Positions 12,198 to 22,879 of a stretch of 64,000 bases of DNA are shown in pieces (position 1 is the stretch's first letter; every line of letters starts with the position of its first letter). Below the pieces are notes generated by a model that saw only the letters and a list, made by a program, of their open reading frames with translations, was not told where the DNA came from and made no database searches. Position numbers and translations under genes: made by a program. The DNA is from Phorcus lineatus (taxonomy: Eukaryota; Mollusca; Gastropoda; Trochida; Trochidae), in the NCBI GenBank assembly GCA_921293015.1, contig OV121091.1, positions 8,833,755 through 8,897,754 on the forward strand, written 5' to 3'.

Positions 12198-13188
12198 ACA
12201 ATTTATCGTACCTCGTAGATACAGTGGCATTTTAAGATTTTTTTTTTCAAAGTGATTGCTCTTTGTTTTTGTTTTTTTTCTCATGTTGTTAGGACGCTTT
12301 AAAATATGAACAACCTGGAAATGTGAAAATTTACAAAGTTTCTCTACTAGAAACTTATAACAAAATTTGTTAAGGATGGACTGGGCCACAAGGCGAAGAA
12401 TTGACATTAAAATTTTAAGTTGTGTTAAATTCATGAATATTCGTGGAATGGATTTTTCATACAAAAAAGGTAAATATTAAACAAATAATCGGTAAATTTT
12501 TGATATACAATATTTTATTATTTCTGTCTCAGTGGACTGTACTGTAACCTCAAAGTTTAAGACTAAAAATTTACAATTTTAGTGATTCCTACTGACTTCA
12601 TCTAAATGTTAGTATTGATCATATATTTTTACATGATCTCGGCTAATATTTCTGTATTGCGATCAATGGATAGTAAATTTTTTGTCTAAATTTATTTTTC
12701 ATGTAGATATTGATAACTTTATTGATATCGACAGACTTTATTTGAAAATATTTGAAAGTATATATAGTATATACTAAACAATAAGAATACCAAATATTTA
12801 CCATTGACCTTCGGGTCATATACATTTTCCATGTAGTAAGAGTAGGCCTACCATTTTTTTTTTCTACTACTTGATCTGTTTATAAATACTCTGCTATTTT
12901 CAAATTCGTTATGAAAGTTAGAAATACTTATTATAACTCACTGATTTACAGCTCGAAAACGGAGATTTATTTTTACATACTGGGCGAGAAGGACATATCC
13001 ATGCTTTAGCATCGCTTCCAAGTCTTTTCATTGGTTTTATATTCTTTGTTTTTTGTTGTTTTATCTTTGTTTTTCAATTAAAAACTTCGCATCTGTGGGC
13101 ACTTCAAAACATGTAAATTTATTGCAAAAATTTTGCCATATTGCCTTAGACAAAATCTTAAACATATTTGAAATTGACCAATACGACA
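12198..13188. other. Inter-ORF spacer of the L1-like element
   Basis: 990 bp, AT-rich, no supported ORF. It is longer than the short or overlapping ORF1-ORF2 junctions usual in vertebrate L1. Either this lineage has a long spacer or an unrecognised insertion lies here. Confidence 0.6.
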
Positions 13189-16100
13189 ATGGCTAACAAA
13201 ATTAAAAACGAAGAGAAATCATGAATATCTGGAGAAAAAAACGTTGCTCTATTATTTGCTTACAAGACATTCATATTTCTGAAAATGATGAGCTAATCAT
13301 GAGAAATGAATGGGGATTAGATTGTATTATCGCCCCTTACAGATCTAATGCTAGAGGAGTAGCATTCCTTTTTAATAATAATATTGAAATAAAAATAACT
13401 AAAACAGTGAAAGATCCTAATGGTAACTTTATTGTTGCAGATATCTCTGTTGAAGGAATAAAATTCACTCTATCCAATATCTATGGACCAAACAACGATG
13501 ACCCCGCTTTTTACGAGAATATTGTTAAAATTATTGATAGTTTTGAAAATGACTCTTTAGTCATGTGTGGGGATTGGAATCTAGTGATTGACCCTTCAAT
13601 AGACTTAGAGAACTATCGACATGTTAATAACCCAAAAGCAAGGCAAGTTGTTTTAGATATGATTGAAAATCATGACTTATGTGATATCTGGAGACAACAA
13701 AATAAATCTTTAAACCGCTTTACATGGTGGAAAAAAATCCAAGGCAACAGGCTAGGTTAGACTTCTTTCTAGTATCTCAAGATATAGCAGATTTAACCTT
13801 AGAAAGTGACATTGTCCCAGGATACAAATCTGACCATTCAGCAGTTACAATTTCAATTGCAAATTCTCTAGGTAAAGAAAAGGGCAAAGGTTATTGGAAA
13901 TTCAACTCCTCTTTATTACATAACACTGAATATGTGGAAAAAGTGAATATAATTTTGAACGAAATGAAAGAAGAATATTTTGACAGAAACAGTCACCATG
14001 GCATAGAAAATATCAGTGACAATGATCTTGAATTAACTATTAGTGATACTCTTTTCTTGGAAACCTTTTTAATGAAGGTTAGAGGTGAATCTATATCTTT
14101 GTATTCCTCTTTGAAGAAAAAACGGAATGCTGAAATGGAACAATTGGAAACAAAACTCCACACAGTTGAAAATGAAGTTCGTGAAAACTTCCAAAACATT
14201 AAGGAAAATAAACTAAAAGAACTCAAAAACCTTCAAGATGAAATTGAAAAATTAAAGGGAGAAGAAATACGGGGGATTCAAGTAAGAAATAGAATAAAAT
14301 GGTATGAAGAAGGGGAAAACCCACAAAATACTTTTGCCATCTGGAGAAAAGAAATTATACAAGTAAATTAATTCATCAATTAATCAATGATAAAGGAGAA
14401 GAAATCACAGAGGGCAAACTTATTTTAGAAGAACAAAAACAATTTTATGAAAACTTGTATTCAAAAAACGAAGTAGTATTAGAAAGAGAAATTGAAGAAT
14501 TCCTCTTGACAGTCTCTGTCCCTTCTTTACAGGACAAACAAAATGAAGATCTAGAAAAAGAAATAACAATAAAGGAGATTTCAAAAGCTGTAAGAGAAAT
14601 GAAAAATAACAAAAGCCCTGGAATAGATGGTTTTTCAATAGAATTCTTCAATTTTTTTTGGAAAGAACTCAAAGTCTGGGTGCACAGATTTGTTAAAGAA
14701 TGTTTTGATAAAGAACAATTGAGTCTAAATATCAGTAGAGGAATTATTACATGTCTGCCCAAGGGGAACAAAGATCGAAAATATCTTAAAAATTGGAGAC
14801 CAATAACACTTTTAAATTGTTTATACAAGATAATCAGCTCTTGTATAACAAGGAGAATAAAAACTGTTCTTAACCAGTTAATACATGAAAATCAAACAGG
14901 CTTTATTCCGGGGAGATCCTTGGCAGATAATATAAGATTGATGTATGACATTATCCTAGAAACAAAATTAAACAACAAAAAGGGTATGTTACTATCAATA
15001 GACTTTGAAAAGGCCTTTGATTCTGTATCCAAATTTTATCATTAAAGTATTGAAAAGATTTGGCTTTGGACCCCATATGATAAAATGGGTACGCATATTG
15101 ATAAGTAATGCAACCTCTTGTGTCATTCAAAATGGCCATCTTTCTTCTTTCTTTGATAATGGCAGCGGGTGTAGACAAGGGGATCCTATTTCACCATATC
15201 TTTTTCTCTTTGTTGCTGAAATATTAGCCAATATGATTAGGAATAATGCTAAGATCAAGGGTATTTATCTGAATAATACAGAGCAGATATTGGGACAATA
15301 TGCTGATGACACTCAACTTTTTTTAGATGGCTCAGAAGAAAGCTTAAGAGCTGCCCTTGACACCTTGGAAACTTCTTATAAATACTCAGGACTCAAAATG
15401 AACTCTGATAAAACTAAGGCAATATGGCTAGGATCAATGATTGGCAAGGATGTCCAAATTTGTGATGATATTGAATTAGACTGGGTTCAGGGTGACTTTG
15501 AAGTACTAGGCATTCAACTAAATGCAAGGCTAGATAGACTTTGGGTCATCAATAAAAGAAAAAGACCAGAAAACATAAGAAGACTACTGGGAAATTGGCG
15601 TAAACGCCAATTGACATTGATTGGGAAAATAACAGTTATAAAAGCTTTGGCATTATCTACACTTGTACACATTTTTTCTGCTTTACCACATCCGCCAAAG
15701 GAATTTATTGACGAGTTAAATTCCATATTTTTTAGTTTTATTTTGAACTCCAAACCTGATAAAGTAAAAAGGGTGAACATGACAAAAAGTTATGACAAAG
15801 GCGGACTGAGAATGGTAGATGTTAACTCATTTATTGTTGCACTTAAGCTTAACATCCTAAGAAAAAGTAGGGATAAAAAGTTGTACAATAACTATTTTCC
15901 ATTAAATCTTCTTTTCAAGTTGGGTGCCAACATTTCATCCTATGGGACTTTTAAAACAAATAACCCTTATTGGCAAGATCTGTTACTCACTTGGAGTAAA
16001 TATTATCAGGTGAGGTGAGGTGAGTTGGTGTTTAACGCCGCTTCCAAGATTATTTCACTTATATCGCGGCTGCTAGTATTATTGCAGGGAGAAAGCCCGC

Positions 16101-17134
16101 AACACCATTGTGGCTATGCATTACGGTGAAACCTGCGAGCATCGGCTGGAACTAGCAAACCATGGGTGGTACTGCGCTGATTTTCAGTGTCTAAATATTA
16201 TCAGTCACATGTAGTAGACGCACAAAATATCGGTGCTATCTTGGCCGAACCAATTTGGTTTAATCACCAATGTATGGATCCAACTTTTATTTTTGAAGAC
16301 TGGTTACGAAAGGGAATACATAATATTAAAGACTTATGTTGTGAGAAAGGCTTCCTTCCTTTCCCAGATTTGAAAAAAAAATTTAATCTGAAGGGTACAT
16401 ATTTAGACCATTACCGTGTTGTCAGCAATCTTCCTAAAAAATGGAAAAATGTGATAGACAACTCAAATCTAATCTGTATTTATGATCTGCACATTAACAC
16501 TTTTTTAATGGAATGGATTAAACCTACTATGGGTTCTCGGAAGATCTATGATAAACTGACGCACAGCGACAACCTGCCCAATATTTGTAATAAATGGCAA
16601 CAAATGTTCACTATTGACCTTAATTGGGAAGAAATATTTAAACTTCCAAGACAATGTTGCAAGGACATTAAACTTCAAGACTTTCAATTTAAATTTTTAC
16701 ATCGTATTATAAAAAATATACTAAACTTGAGTTGTCTAAAATGAAACTGATTGACAGTAGTATTTGCACTAGATGCAACAATGAAACCGAATCAATTGTC
16801 CATGTATACTATGAATGTCCATTGGTTGCTTTATTCTGGTCTGAACTTGAACATTTTCTTAGACTGCATCTGTGTTATGAAATTCAGTTCAGTCTAATAT
16901 CCATTTTATTTGGTATTCAGGAGTCTGAGAATTTCAAGCTGGTAAATCATATTCTTTTAGCTGCAAAACGATATATATATATTAGTTGTATTAGAAACGA
17001 ATCTTTGTTTTTTTAATGCATTTAGTGCGTCTTTGAAAAATATTTTTCAAGTGGAAAAATATATCGCCAGAATGAAAAATCGGTCAAATGAATTCATGAG
17101 AAAATGGTTGCCATTGCAAAATGTACTAAACTGA
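13189..17134 (+). pseudogene. L1-like ORF2 (AP endonuclease, reverse transcriptase, Cys/His knuckle), frameshifted
   Basis: ATG at 13189 gives MANKIK, but the endonuclease start motif (normally an Asn-containing LNxNG a few residues on) is missing and the frame breaks within 11 codons. From 13221 the endonuclease reads on: IICLQDIH, SNIYGPN, MCGDWNLV, and KSDHSAV after a shift in an A-run near 13735. Further shifts lie near 14320, 15030 and 17005. RT has SPGIDGFSIEFF, DFEKAFDSV, CRQGDPISPYLF and intact YADD (about 15300). A C-terminal knuckle CTRCN...HVYYEC lies at about 16765-16815. A SINE splits the frame at 16010-16191. The stop is at 17132-17134. The endonuclease motif reads QD where QE is usual. 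Confidence 0.88.
15997..16204 (-). mobile_element. SINE inserted in L1 ORF2, with 13-bp target duplication
   Basis: TAAATATTATCAG occurs at 15997-16009 and again at 16192-16204, flanking a 182-bp insert (16010-16191). Removing the insert and one repeat rejoins ORF2 in frame (WSKYYQ to SHVVD). On the minus strand the insert ends in GGCGTTAAACACCAA and a CTCAC repeat, the look of a SINE 3' tail; its 5' part carries GGTTTCACCG and similar. A diverged copy lies at 26156-26310 in the same orientation. The GCGGCGTTAAAC end is, from memory, common in molluscan SINEs; the exact family is not assigned. Confidence 0.9.
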
Positions 17135-17270
17135 ACACCTTTTGTACATCTTGTTAAATTGATGAACTTACTTTTTTACATGTTTTTCCTCTACACATTC
17201 TATGTAAAAAAAAATATGTACCTTTAAATGTCCCTTTCAGATGTGAATAAAAAAATTTAGAAAAATAAAA

Positions 17271-17285
17271 AACTCCAATACAATC
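17271..17285 (+). repeat. Right target-site duplication of L1-like element
   Basis: AACTCCAATACAATC directly after the A-rich 3' end of the element; identical to 11255-11269. Confidence 0.93.
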
Positions 17286-17855
17286 GAAATTGAGTTAATA
17301 TAAACGTAAGCAAATCAATGAAATCCAATGGCGCATGTTTGTTGCAATATTCAGCTTCGAAGATACTGGTATCGCAATGAATATCATTTTGTTTTTTTAT
17401 TGATCAATTTATATAAAAGTGCTTATGAAATAATCGATTACATTTCATGATATAGGTCTTGATAACTTTTGCTAAATATGATCAAGATAGTTATGCTTCA
17501 GGATACTGCGAAAACTTAGACATTTTTAACGAGGATAGTCACTGTGTCAATCACGCTTACTTGATTTACAGTGGGTTAGGTCCCTAACTTAGAACGGATA
17601 TAAGGCGCCAGGTTGTCTCAGCATACTGATACTCAACCTGATGAGCAATAATGATTTCATCTCAACTGCATATATAACGATATGTTAAAATTGGTAATTG
17701 GAACAAAGTGCCAGGAAAAAAAGTAACAGTTCAACAAAATAGATAAACAGTAAGGTGATACATCAAGCACCATGTATTTAGACAGGATGTCCTCTTTAAA
17801 GGTGTAGGTTTCTTTTTCGATATATTAGGGAGTATTAATTTTTTCAGATACTATT
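17286..17855. other. AT-rich spacer
   Basis: No gene or repeat seen. Before the L1 insertion this stretch joined directly to 11269 and separated the two inverted minisatellite arrays by about 600 bp. Confidence 0.45.
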
Positions 17856-18350
17856 GTGAATAAGTATGTAAATGAAACCCAGGATGAATTCGCCACCTTT
17901 ATTGTATATAAGTATGTGAATCAAACCCAGTACAGCTTACCCCATTACCTATATATACCTCTAATGTTTTTAAGTAAGTGCATCAAACCAAGAATAGATT
18001 CGCCCCTTTACCTGTATGTGTTTTGTGCATTAAACCCAGTATAGAATCGCCCCCTCTATTGTATATAGGTATGTGCATCAAACCCAGTACAGATTCGCCC
18101 CCTTTACCTGTATGTGTTATGTGCATGAAACCCAGTATAGAAACGCCCCCTCTATTGTATAAAAGTATATGCATCAAACCCAGTAGACGTTTGCTCCCTC
18201 TAAATTTATGTAAGTATGTGCATCAAACACGTTATAAATTCGCCTCCTTTAATTGTATGTTAGTATATGCACAGTATAGATTCGCCCCCTCTAACTGTTT
18301 AAAAGTATGTAAATCCAACCAGGATAGATTCGCTCCCTCAAACCCAGTAT
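17856..18350 (-). repeat. Minisatellite array 2, ~48-bp units, inverted relative to array 1
   Basis: About ten imperfect units with core ATCAAACCCAGTATAGATT followed by CGCCCCCTCTA, spaced mostly 47-48 bp (for example 18031, 18079, 18127, 18175). The core is the reverse complement of array 1, while the linkers (TGTATGTGTTATGTGC type) differ. An open frame of 132 codons here is only the repeat translated and is not called as a gene. Confidence 0.85.
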
Positions 18351-18574
18351 GTTTGAGCTTCATCTTTTTTAACTAATACCGAAATATTCTTCCCAAAGAC
18401 ATACTTAAAGCAAGATATAAAAACGAAATAGTACAATTTAATAAATCCTTTAAAAGTCTTGTCTAATACAAAATATTATTTCAAACATTCTTTAATGTCA
18501 TTGTTTCAAAACAACTATTCATCATGGTAAATAGAATATGTCTACAATCAATTCTGAAACTAATACAGAAGCAT

Positions 18575-18715
18575 TATTACGGGGGAGATTTTATTCCAAG
18601 GGGGGAGAAAAATAAAATAATATAAAATCTCCGGAGGAGGGTTTGTACCGGTACAAAATCGCCTGGGGAGATTTTATACGGGGGCGAATTTATACCGGGA
18701 CACCGGCTAGACAAA
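18575..18715. repeat. GGGGGAGATTTTAT / ACCGGG motif cluster
   Basis: Short G-rich blocks recur (GGGGGAGATTTTAT, GGGGAGATTTTATACGGGG, GCGAATTTATACCGGG) with a TTTGTACCGGTACAAA palindrome near 18645. GCGAATTTATACCGGG resembles the minisatellite core, so this may be a diverged outer part of the same repeat. Confidence 0.5.
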
Positions 18716-19155
18716 TGAAAAAAAATTTATATCGTTAACAGTGAGCGATTCTTCTCACAGAAAGCCTAAGATGCATCATTTGAAATAGGGGATATGTAAG
18801 ATTCAATAATAGAATTTTGTGCATCTGTTAAAAAGATTTTTCTATTTTGCTTGTTATTATCAAACGATAACAGTAGATTGTATGTTTCTATATTCTATTT
18901 CTTAAATGTTGTTTATTATGTTAAGCTCGTGAACAATCAATAATTCATTAGATAAACCCTTTGTTGCTGATATCATAAGTCGTCGGAGAGCCGGAAGAGC
19001 CGTGAGGAGCAAGAGGACGAAGATCAGGAGGCGCTTCTTAGCTTCCGGCCAGGATATTGGAACGCTCTCTACCCCAACCCGTTTTCGCATTAATTTGTAT
19101 TTGTAAAGTAAGTGAGAGTGTGGTATATTTTTGTAAACTATCAATCATTTTTACA
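18716..19155. other. Spacer with a GC-richer block
   Basis: The block about 18975-19085 is richer in G/C (GTCGTCGGAGAGCCGGAAGA) than its surroundings. On the minus strand it gives a frame of 80 codons with no family that I recognise. Not called as a gene. Confidence 0.35.
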
Positions 19156-19159
19156 TTAT

Positions 19160-19930
19160 TTCTTCTAGGGGTAAAGCAATTATTAGGGTAAAATTACTTT
19201 ATTTATAGGAATGTACGAAAACTTGGTCATATTCTATCATTATCGGGAGTTGGGGGATTAATTTTGCAATATTTACATCTTGTTAATTACCTCCGCTGGG
19301 ATTATTGTTTCACTTTGCTCTAATAACAGGGTTTCGGGGGGCCATTGTTTATCGTAGCTTAGTGCATTGGGTAGACCAGTTGTGGTGCTAGATATGTAAC
19401 GAGTGCGCTGATTGGCGAATACGTCTGCTGTCAGTAGGTAAACTCTGTTCCGGATTAGAGGTTATTCTAGAGCCCTATAAATAAGTGACCTGTTTCCCGT
19501 ATTCAACGAGCGTGACATCAGCTATCGCTGGAAAGCGCTCGTAAAACTCTCAACGTAAGTAAATAAGTACCGTATTCAGTGTTCCAATCTTGGTTATCCA
19601 AGCAACAGCTAAGGTAGCTCCTTGTAGTACAGATGTCCCACGCAGATCCTGGTTCAGGGTCTCCCCACCCCGTTATACAGTAGGATGCTAGGCGTTATAT
19701 AGGGGGATGTAGTGTTACGTCGGGCAGGGGTAAAATTAGCGTAGGAAAGAAATAGGATCGAGTTGGGCTGTTTGCTTCTGGGTAATTTAAACGTTCTTGC
19801 GGGATGGTGCGGGTGGCTTTTAAGAGAAAGTTTAGATGATATTCATGTTCCTATAGGAATGTGAGTGAAAGAACTGGTGCTTGATTAGTTTTCGTTTGCC
19901 ATCATTTTGGTAATAAAATCTTGTTGTTTA
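19160..19930 (+). other. LTR- or promoter-like region with TATA box and structured repeat copy 2
   Basis: TATAAATA at 19476-19483 is followed about 30 bp later by the structured 60-bp repeat (19507-19567), and AATAAAATC sits near 19910. A TATA box, a short leader and a polyadenylation signal within 450 bp would suit a solo LTR or a retroposon promoter, but no terminal inverted repeat, target duplication or adjoining gag-pol was found. The repeat is the inverted partner of 5221-5281. Confidence 0.3.
19507..19567 (+). repeat. ~60-bp structured repeat, copy 2
   Basis: CGAGCGTGACATCAGC, TATCGCTGGAAAGCGCTCG, then TAAAACTCTCAAC and TAAGTAAATAAGT. It matches the minus strand of 5221-5281 with only a few changes, while the flanks differ. 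Confidence 0.65.
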
Positions 19931-21300
19931 TTGTTGTTTCCTCTTTCTTGAACTGGTCTTGAGTCTTGATTAACAACAAGTCAGCCTGGAAATGTTCACA
20001 TTGAAATAAAAGTACACAACGCAAAGTCCAATAAAGGTTGATTTTCACATCATGTTGCTATAATTTAGTGTTTACTTCTCAGCTGTCACGGGGCGTCTGA
20101 AACGCGCCTATTACATAGGAAACATGACTGATGTGTGCATGGAGATAGTTGAAGCTAGCGTGTTAGTGTAGTAGACGTCTTAAGGTAGACCTGCACTTTC
20201 ATACAATTTTATTATAATGTTTTCATATTTCAGTGTGAAAGATGTTTCCTTTGCTTATTGAATATAAACAAACCTTTCCAAAATTAGGAATTAAACATTG
20301 AAATATTTCTGTCACTTAACATGAATATTACAATATATTTTGTAGGTAAAGTAAATATTTGCAATAAATTATATATAACACTCAAATGTAATTCATATTA
20401 CATCCTAAAGATTTATCAAAAGTACAAATTTATAAGAAAAAACATTATGAAATGTTCTGGGTGAAGAGATTCGAACTTCAATCCTGATCGAAATTGTAGT
20501 CAATGCAGTGCACATATGCTGTTCCATGCAGATTTGCGACCCTTACATGGCTTTAAATTAGGCGCCATTTTCATTCCTTTGTTCTCAAAAGAGATGTATT
20601 TCTCGATATCAACGCATCTGAAGTGGTGTTCCTTACGGATTTTTTTTCGTCTTCAGTTTAGATAAGACTATGTCTATAGGACACGCTAATTAGTTTTACC
20701 TTGTCAGTAATCAAGATTCTCATTCGTCGGTATCTTTCCTTTGTTTACAATGGTCGTGCATCTGATGGTACAGCCTCTTCCATTAATAACTTTCAGCTCG
20801 TAATTTTGTGATGCTACTTCAAAACATGTGTGTAGTGTTTTGTTAGTACACGTATTTGAAAAAAATATAGCTTTCTATATTTTTTGACTGAAACCAAATA
20901 ATTCATGACCAAATTCTTTCCCTAGGTATTTTGTTACCCGAACTTTCATAGTGGAATATTAATCATGAATACACCCTTACTAAATGCAGGGAACCTGATT
21001 CAGTGTGGAACATTTTCATTTTCAGGTAACTGTCATTTCAATTCACTGAAAAAGAAACTTTTTTTTATAAATGTTGACTTACTTAGATTCAACTATTATT
21101 AGTTTCTAGTTAGAAATATAAGTTTCATTTGGTGTCTGTGTATACATTTATATTTTTATCAAATTGATTTTTTCCGGACACGTAGCTTACCAAATATTTA
21201 ACAGTGTTAACATATATTTTGTTTTGCATCTGAATATATAGATACAAATGTTGACCATGATCATGAGTTGAGATAACAATTAAGGTTTCAATTTATTTTC
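19931..21300. other. Spacer, no gene recognised
   Basis: About 1.4 kb of AT-rich sequence. A minus-strand AGTTCGAATCT (about 20465) resembles a Pol III B box, but no partner A box was convincing. Confidence 0.4.
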
Positions 21301-21302
21301 AG

Positions 21303-21409
21303 ATACTTTCACAAATCTGTTACAAGGACGCAATCAAGGATACAATTCTCAAGAACGGCGGAATTCTTTTAGGATGCGCTTCGAAGGTGTAGGAAGAAAA
21401 TGGCCTTGA
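21303..21409 (+). CDS. Tentative terminal exon (weak)
   Basis: A pyrimidine-rich acceptor (TTTCAATTTATTTTCAG) ends at 21302. An open frame follows to TGA at 21407-21409, about 35 codons, with a basic, Gln/Asn/Arg-rich tail (NSFRMRFEGVGRKWP). AATAAA at 21579-21584 lies 170 bp past the stop. Base composition is less AT-biased than nearby. No family is recognised, no upstream exon was found, and it may be chance or a lncRNA end. Confidence 0.2.
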
Positions 21410-22460
21410 ATCAGGACATTCACACTTTAAGAATTACTCTTCAGCTTTGGACAATGATATGAAGATTTGACAAATCTGATTCTAAGTAAAGTTAATTTTT
21501 CAAAACATATAAAAGCAAATAGTTTTGTATTATTATTACAATATATATGTTGATTGCATTAAACAGATTTTGATATTGAATAAATATTTCATCTTATTTG
21601 AGCTTTTTTCTTGTTTATTTTCAAGGCACAATTGCTCATCACTTAGTCTGAAAATTTTGAATCTATTCATAAGAAAATTTAAACCTAAACATGAAATTAA
21701 GTTACCATATCAAATTCTAAAATGTATCCATGATAAGTCATTATATTTTTTTAAATAGTGAAATAGTTGGGCTTAAAAGTATCCATTTTCATGTAAAATA
21801 TGCAATTGTGCCTTACAAAATACAGGTTTTTGTTTGAAGCCCTGAATCCTGATGAAGTTCCCACTGCATAGCATTATTATACTGGGGTATAACACAACCA
21901 CTATAGGACACGTGTTAAACTCTTTTTAGACTTCTGTTAAATATTTTGGGAGGTATTTACACTACTAATAGAGGTTTAATATATGTCTGACAAACGTCTG
22001 GGAAGGATTAACAGACGGACAGAATGGATATCCCCGCTTAAGCTGTAAGGCGGGGAAATAATAATTTGTAACAGATATAAGCCTCATATAAGGAGGTTAG
22101 ATATAAAAAGTAGGTCAGTAATAATAAAACATGTAAGAGGATAACGGTAAATACAGAGTTTTAAAATGTTGTTATTCCCACATCACAATAAAGATAAAAA
22201 TAAAAATCCTTAAAATATTTAATAAACTAAGTAGAAAAATTCTTAATGCGTAAATTCATTAGATCCCTACAAGTCGTAAAACACAACTTTTTGTTAACTT
22301 TTAACGTTAGACAGTTGATATCATTGAGCAAAATTCAGAAAAAATGTGCTTCTTCTAAATAACAATATAAGACATTAACATTGATCTTTAGCATTTTATT
22401 TGTTTTTTTGCACCGGTTTGAAATTTTGATGGATAATATACTGTTCAATTCTTGTTTGGA
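21410..22460. other. AT-rich spacer
   Basis: No supported gene. A 77-codon plus-strand frame (21525-21758) is Tyr/Ile/Phe/Lys-rich, as expected by chance at this composition. Confidence 0.4.
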
Positions 22461-22488
22461 CAAGGGAATTAATTCTTAATTTTATTGT

Positions 22489-22840
22489 TCATATCTGTTG
22501 CTGTTGGAGACGGTTCCATTCCTCCACGAGTGCTCCTCTTAGTTCCTGTTCCACCATCCTTACTCGATATGGACGGGCATTGTCGTCCATAAGGACGTAA
22601 GGCCATGATTAGACCGATCAACATGCCAACTCTCGACGTGGACCAAAGCGAGTAGGAGTTAAGGGGATTCGAACACAAGGTTGTCTTGCATGCACCGTTC
22701 TTATTCAGTTGCTTACACACACTTTGTGTGAGAACGTTGACACAACGCGTGGCACAGAGATCAGATCTCAACTTGGTAACATTTCTGGTGTCTTGTCTTA
22801 AAACTTGCAGTAGAAGAAAACGGTCAGCACGTGGCGTCAT
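22489..22840 (-). pseudogene. Tc1-like transposase with large internal deletion
   Basis: From 22840 downwards: the second helix-turn-helix region (TPRADRFLLLQVLRQDTRN, VNVLTQSV), then after a shift HARQPCVRIPLTPTR, typical of the Tc1 DNA-binding half. The text then jumps, about 25 codons later, to the middle of the catalytic core, VLMDDNARPYRVRMVEQEL, with the second catalytic Asp in DDNARP. The first Asp block and the final Glu block (usually SPDLNPIEHxWD) are absent. In intact Tc1 elements the DDE catalytic triad cuts and joins at TA. This remnant is about 350 bp and cannot be active. No terminal inverted repeats were identified. Confidence 0.75.
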
Positions 22841-22879
22841 TTATCTTTCACTTCTGGCATCAGTACTATAAGTTTGGAA

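Larger units (their letters stand above)
11270..17270 (+). mobile_element. LINE-1-like (L1/Tx1-type) full-length insertion, 6.0 kb
   Basis: Flanked by perfect 15-bp direct repeats. It has a short 5' UTR, ORF1 (11358-12197), a 990-bp spacer, ORF2 (13189-17134) and an A-rich 3' end (GAATAAAAAAATTTAG...). Without the nested SINE and its duplication (195 bp) the element is about 5.8 kb. The layout of ORF1 with coiled coil and RRM-like part, then ORF2 with APE endonuclease, RT and Cys/His knuckle, is that of the L1 clade including Tx1-like elements of fish and invertebrates. It is full length but dead: one nonsense codon in ORF1 and several shifts in ORF2. Confidence 0.93.

Noticed and set aside
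10888-18350. Repeat-spacer pattern resembling a CRISPR array
   Set aside because: Units are imperfect and contiguous, linkers are similar to each other, no cas genes are present, and the context is animal DNA.
17978-18376. 132-codon plus-strand ORF with repeated KPSxxSPPL-like units
   Set aside because: It is the minisatellite translated; the unit length of 48 is divisible by three, so the frame stays open by construction.
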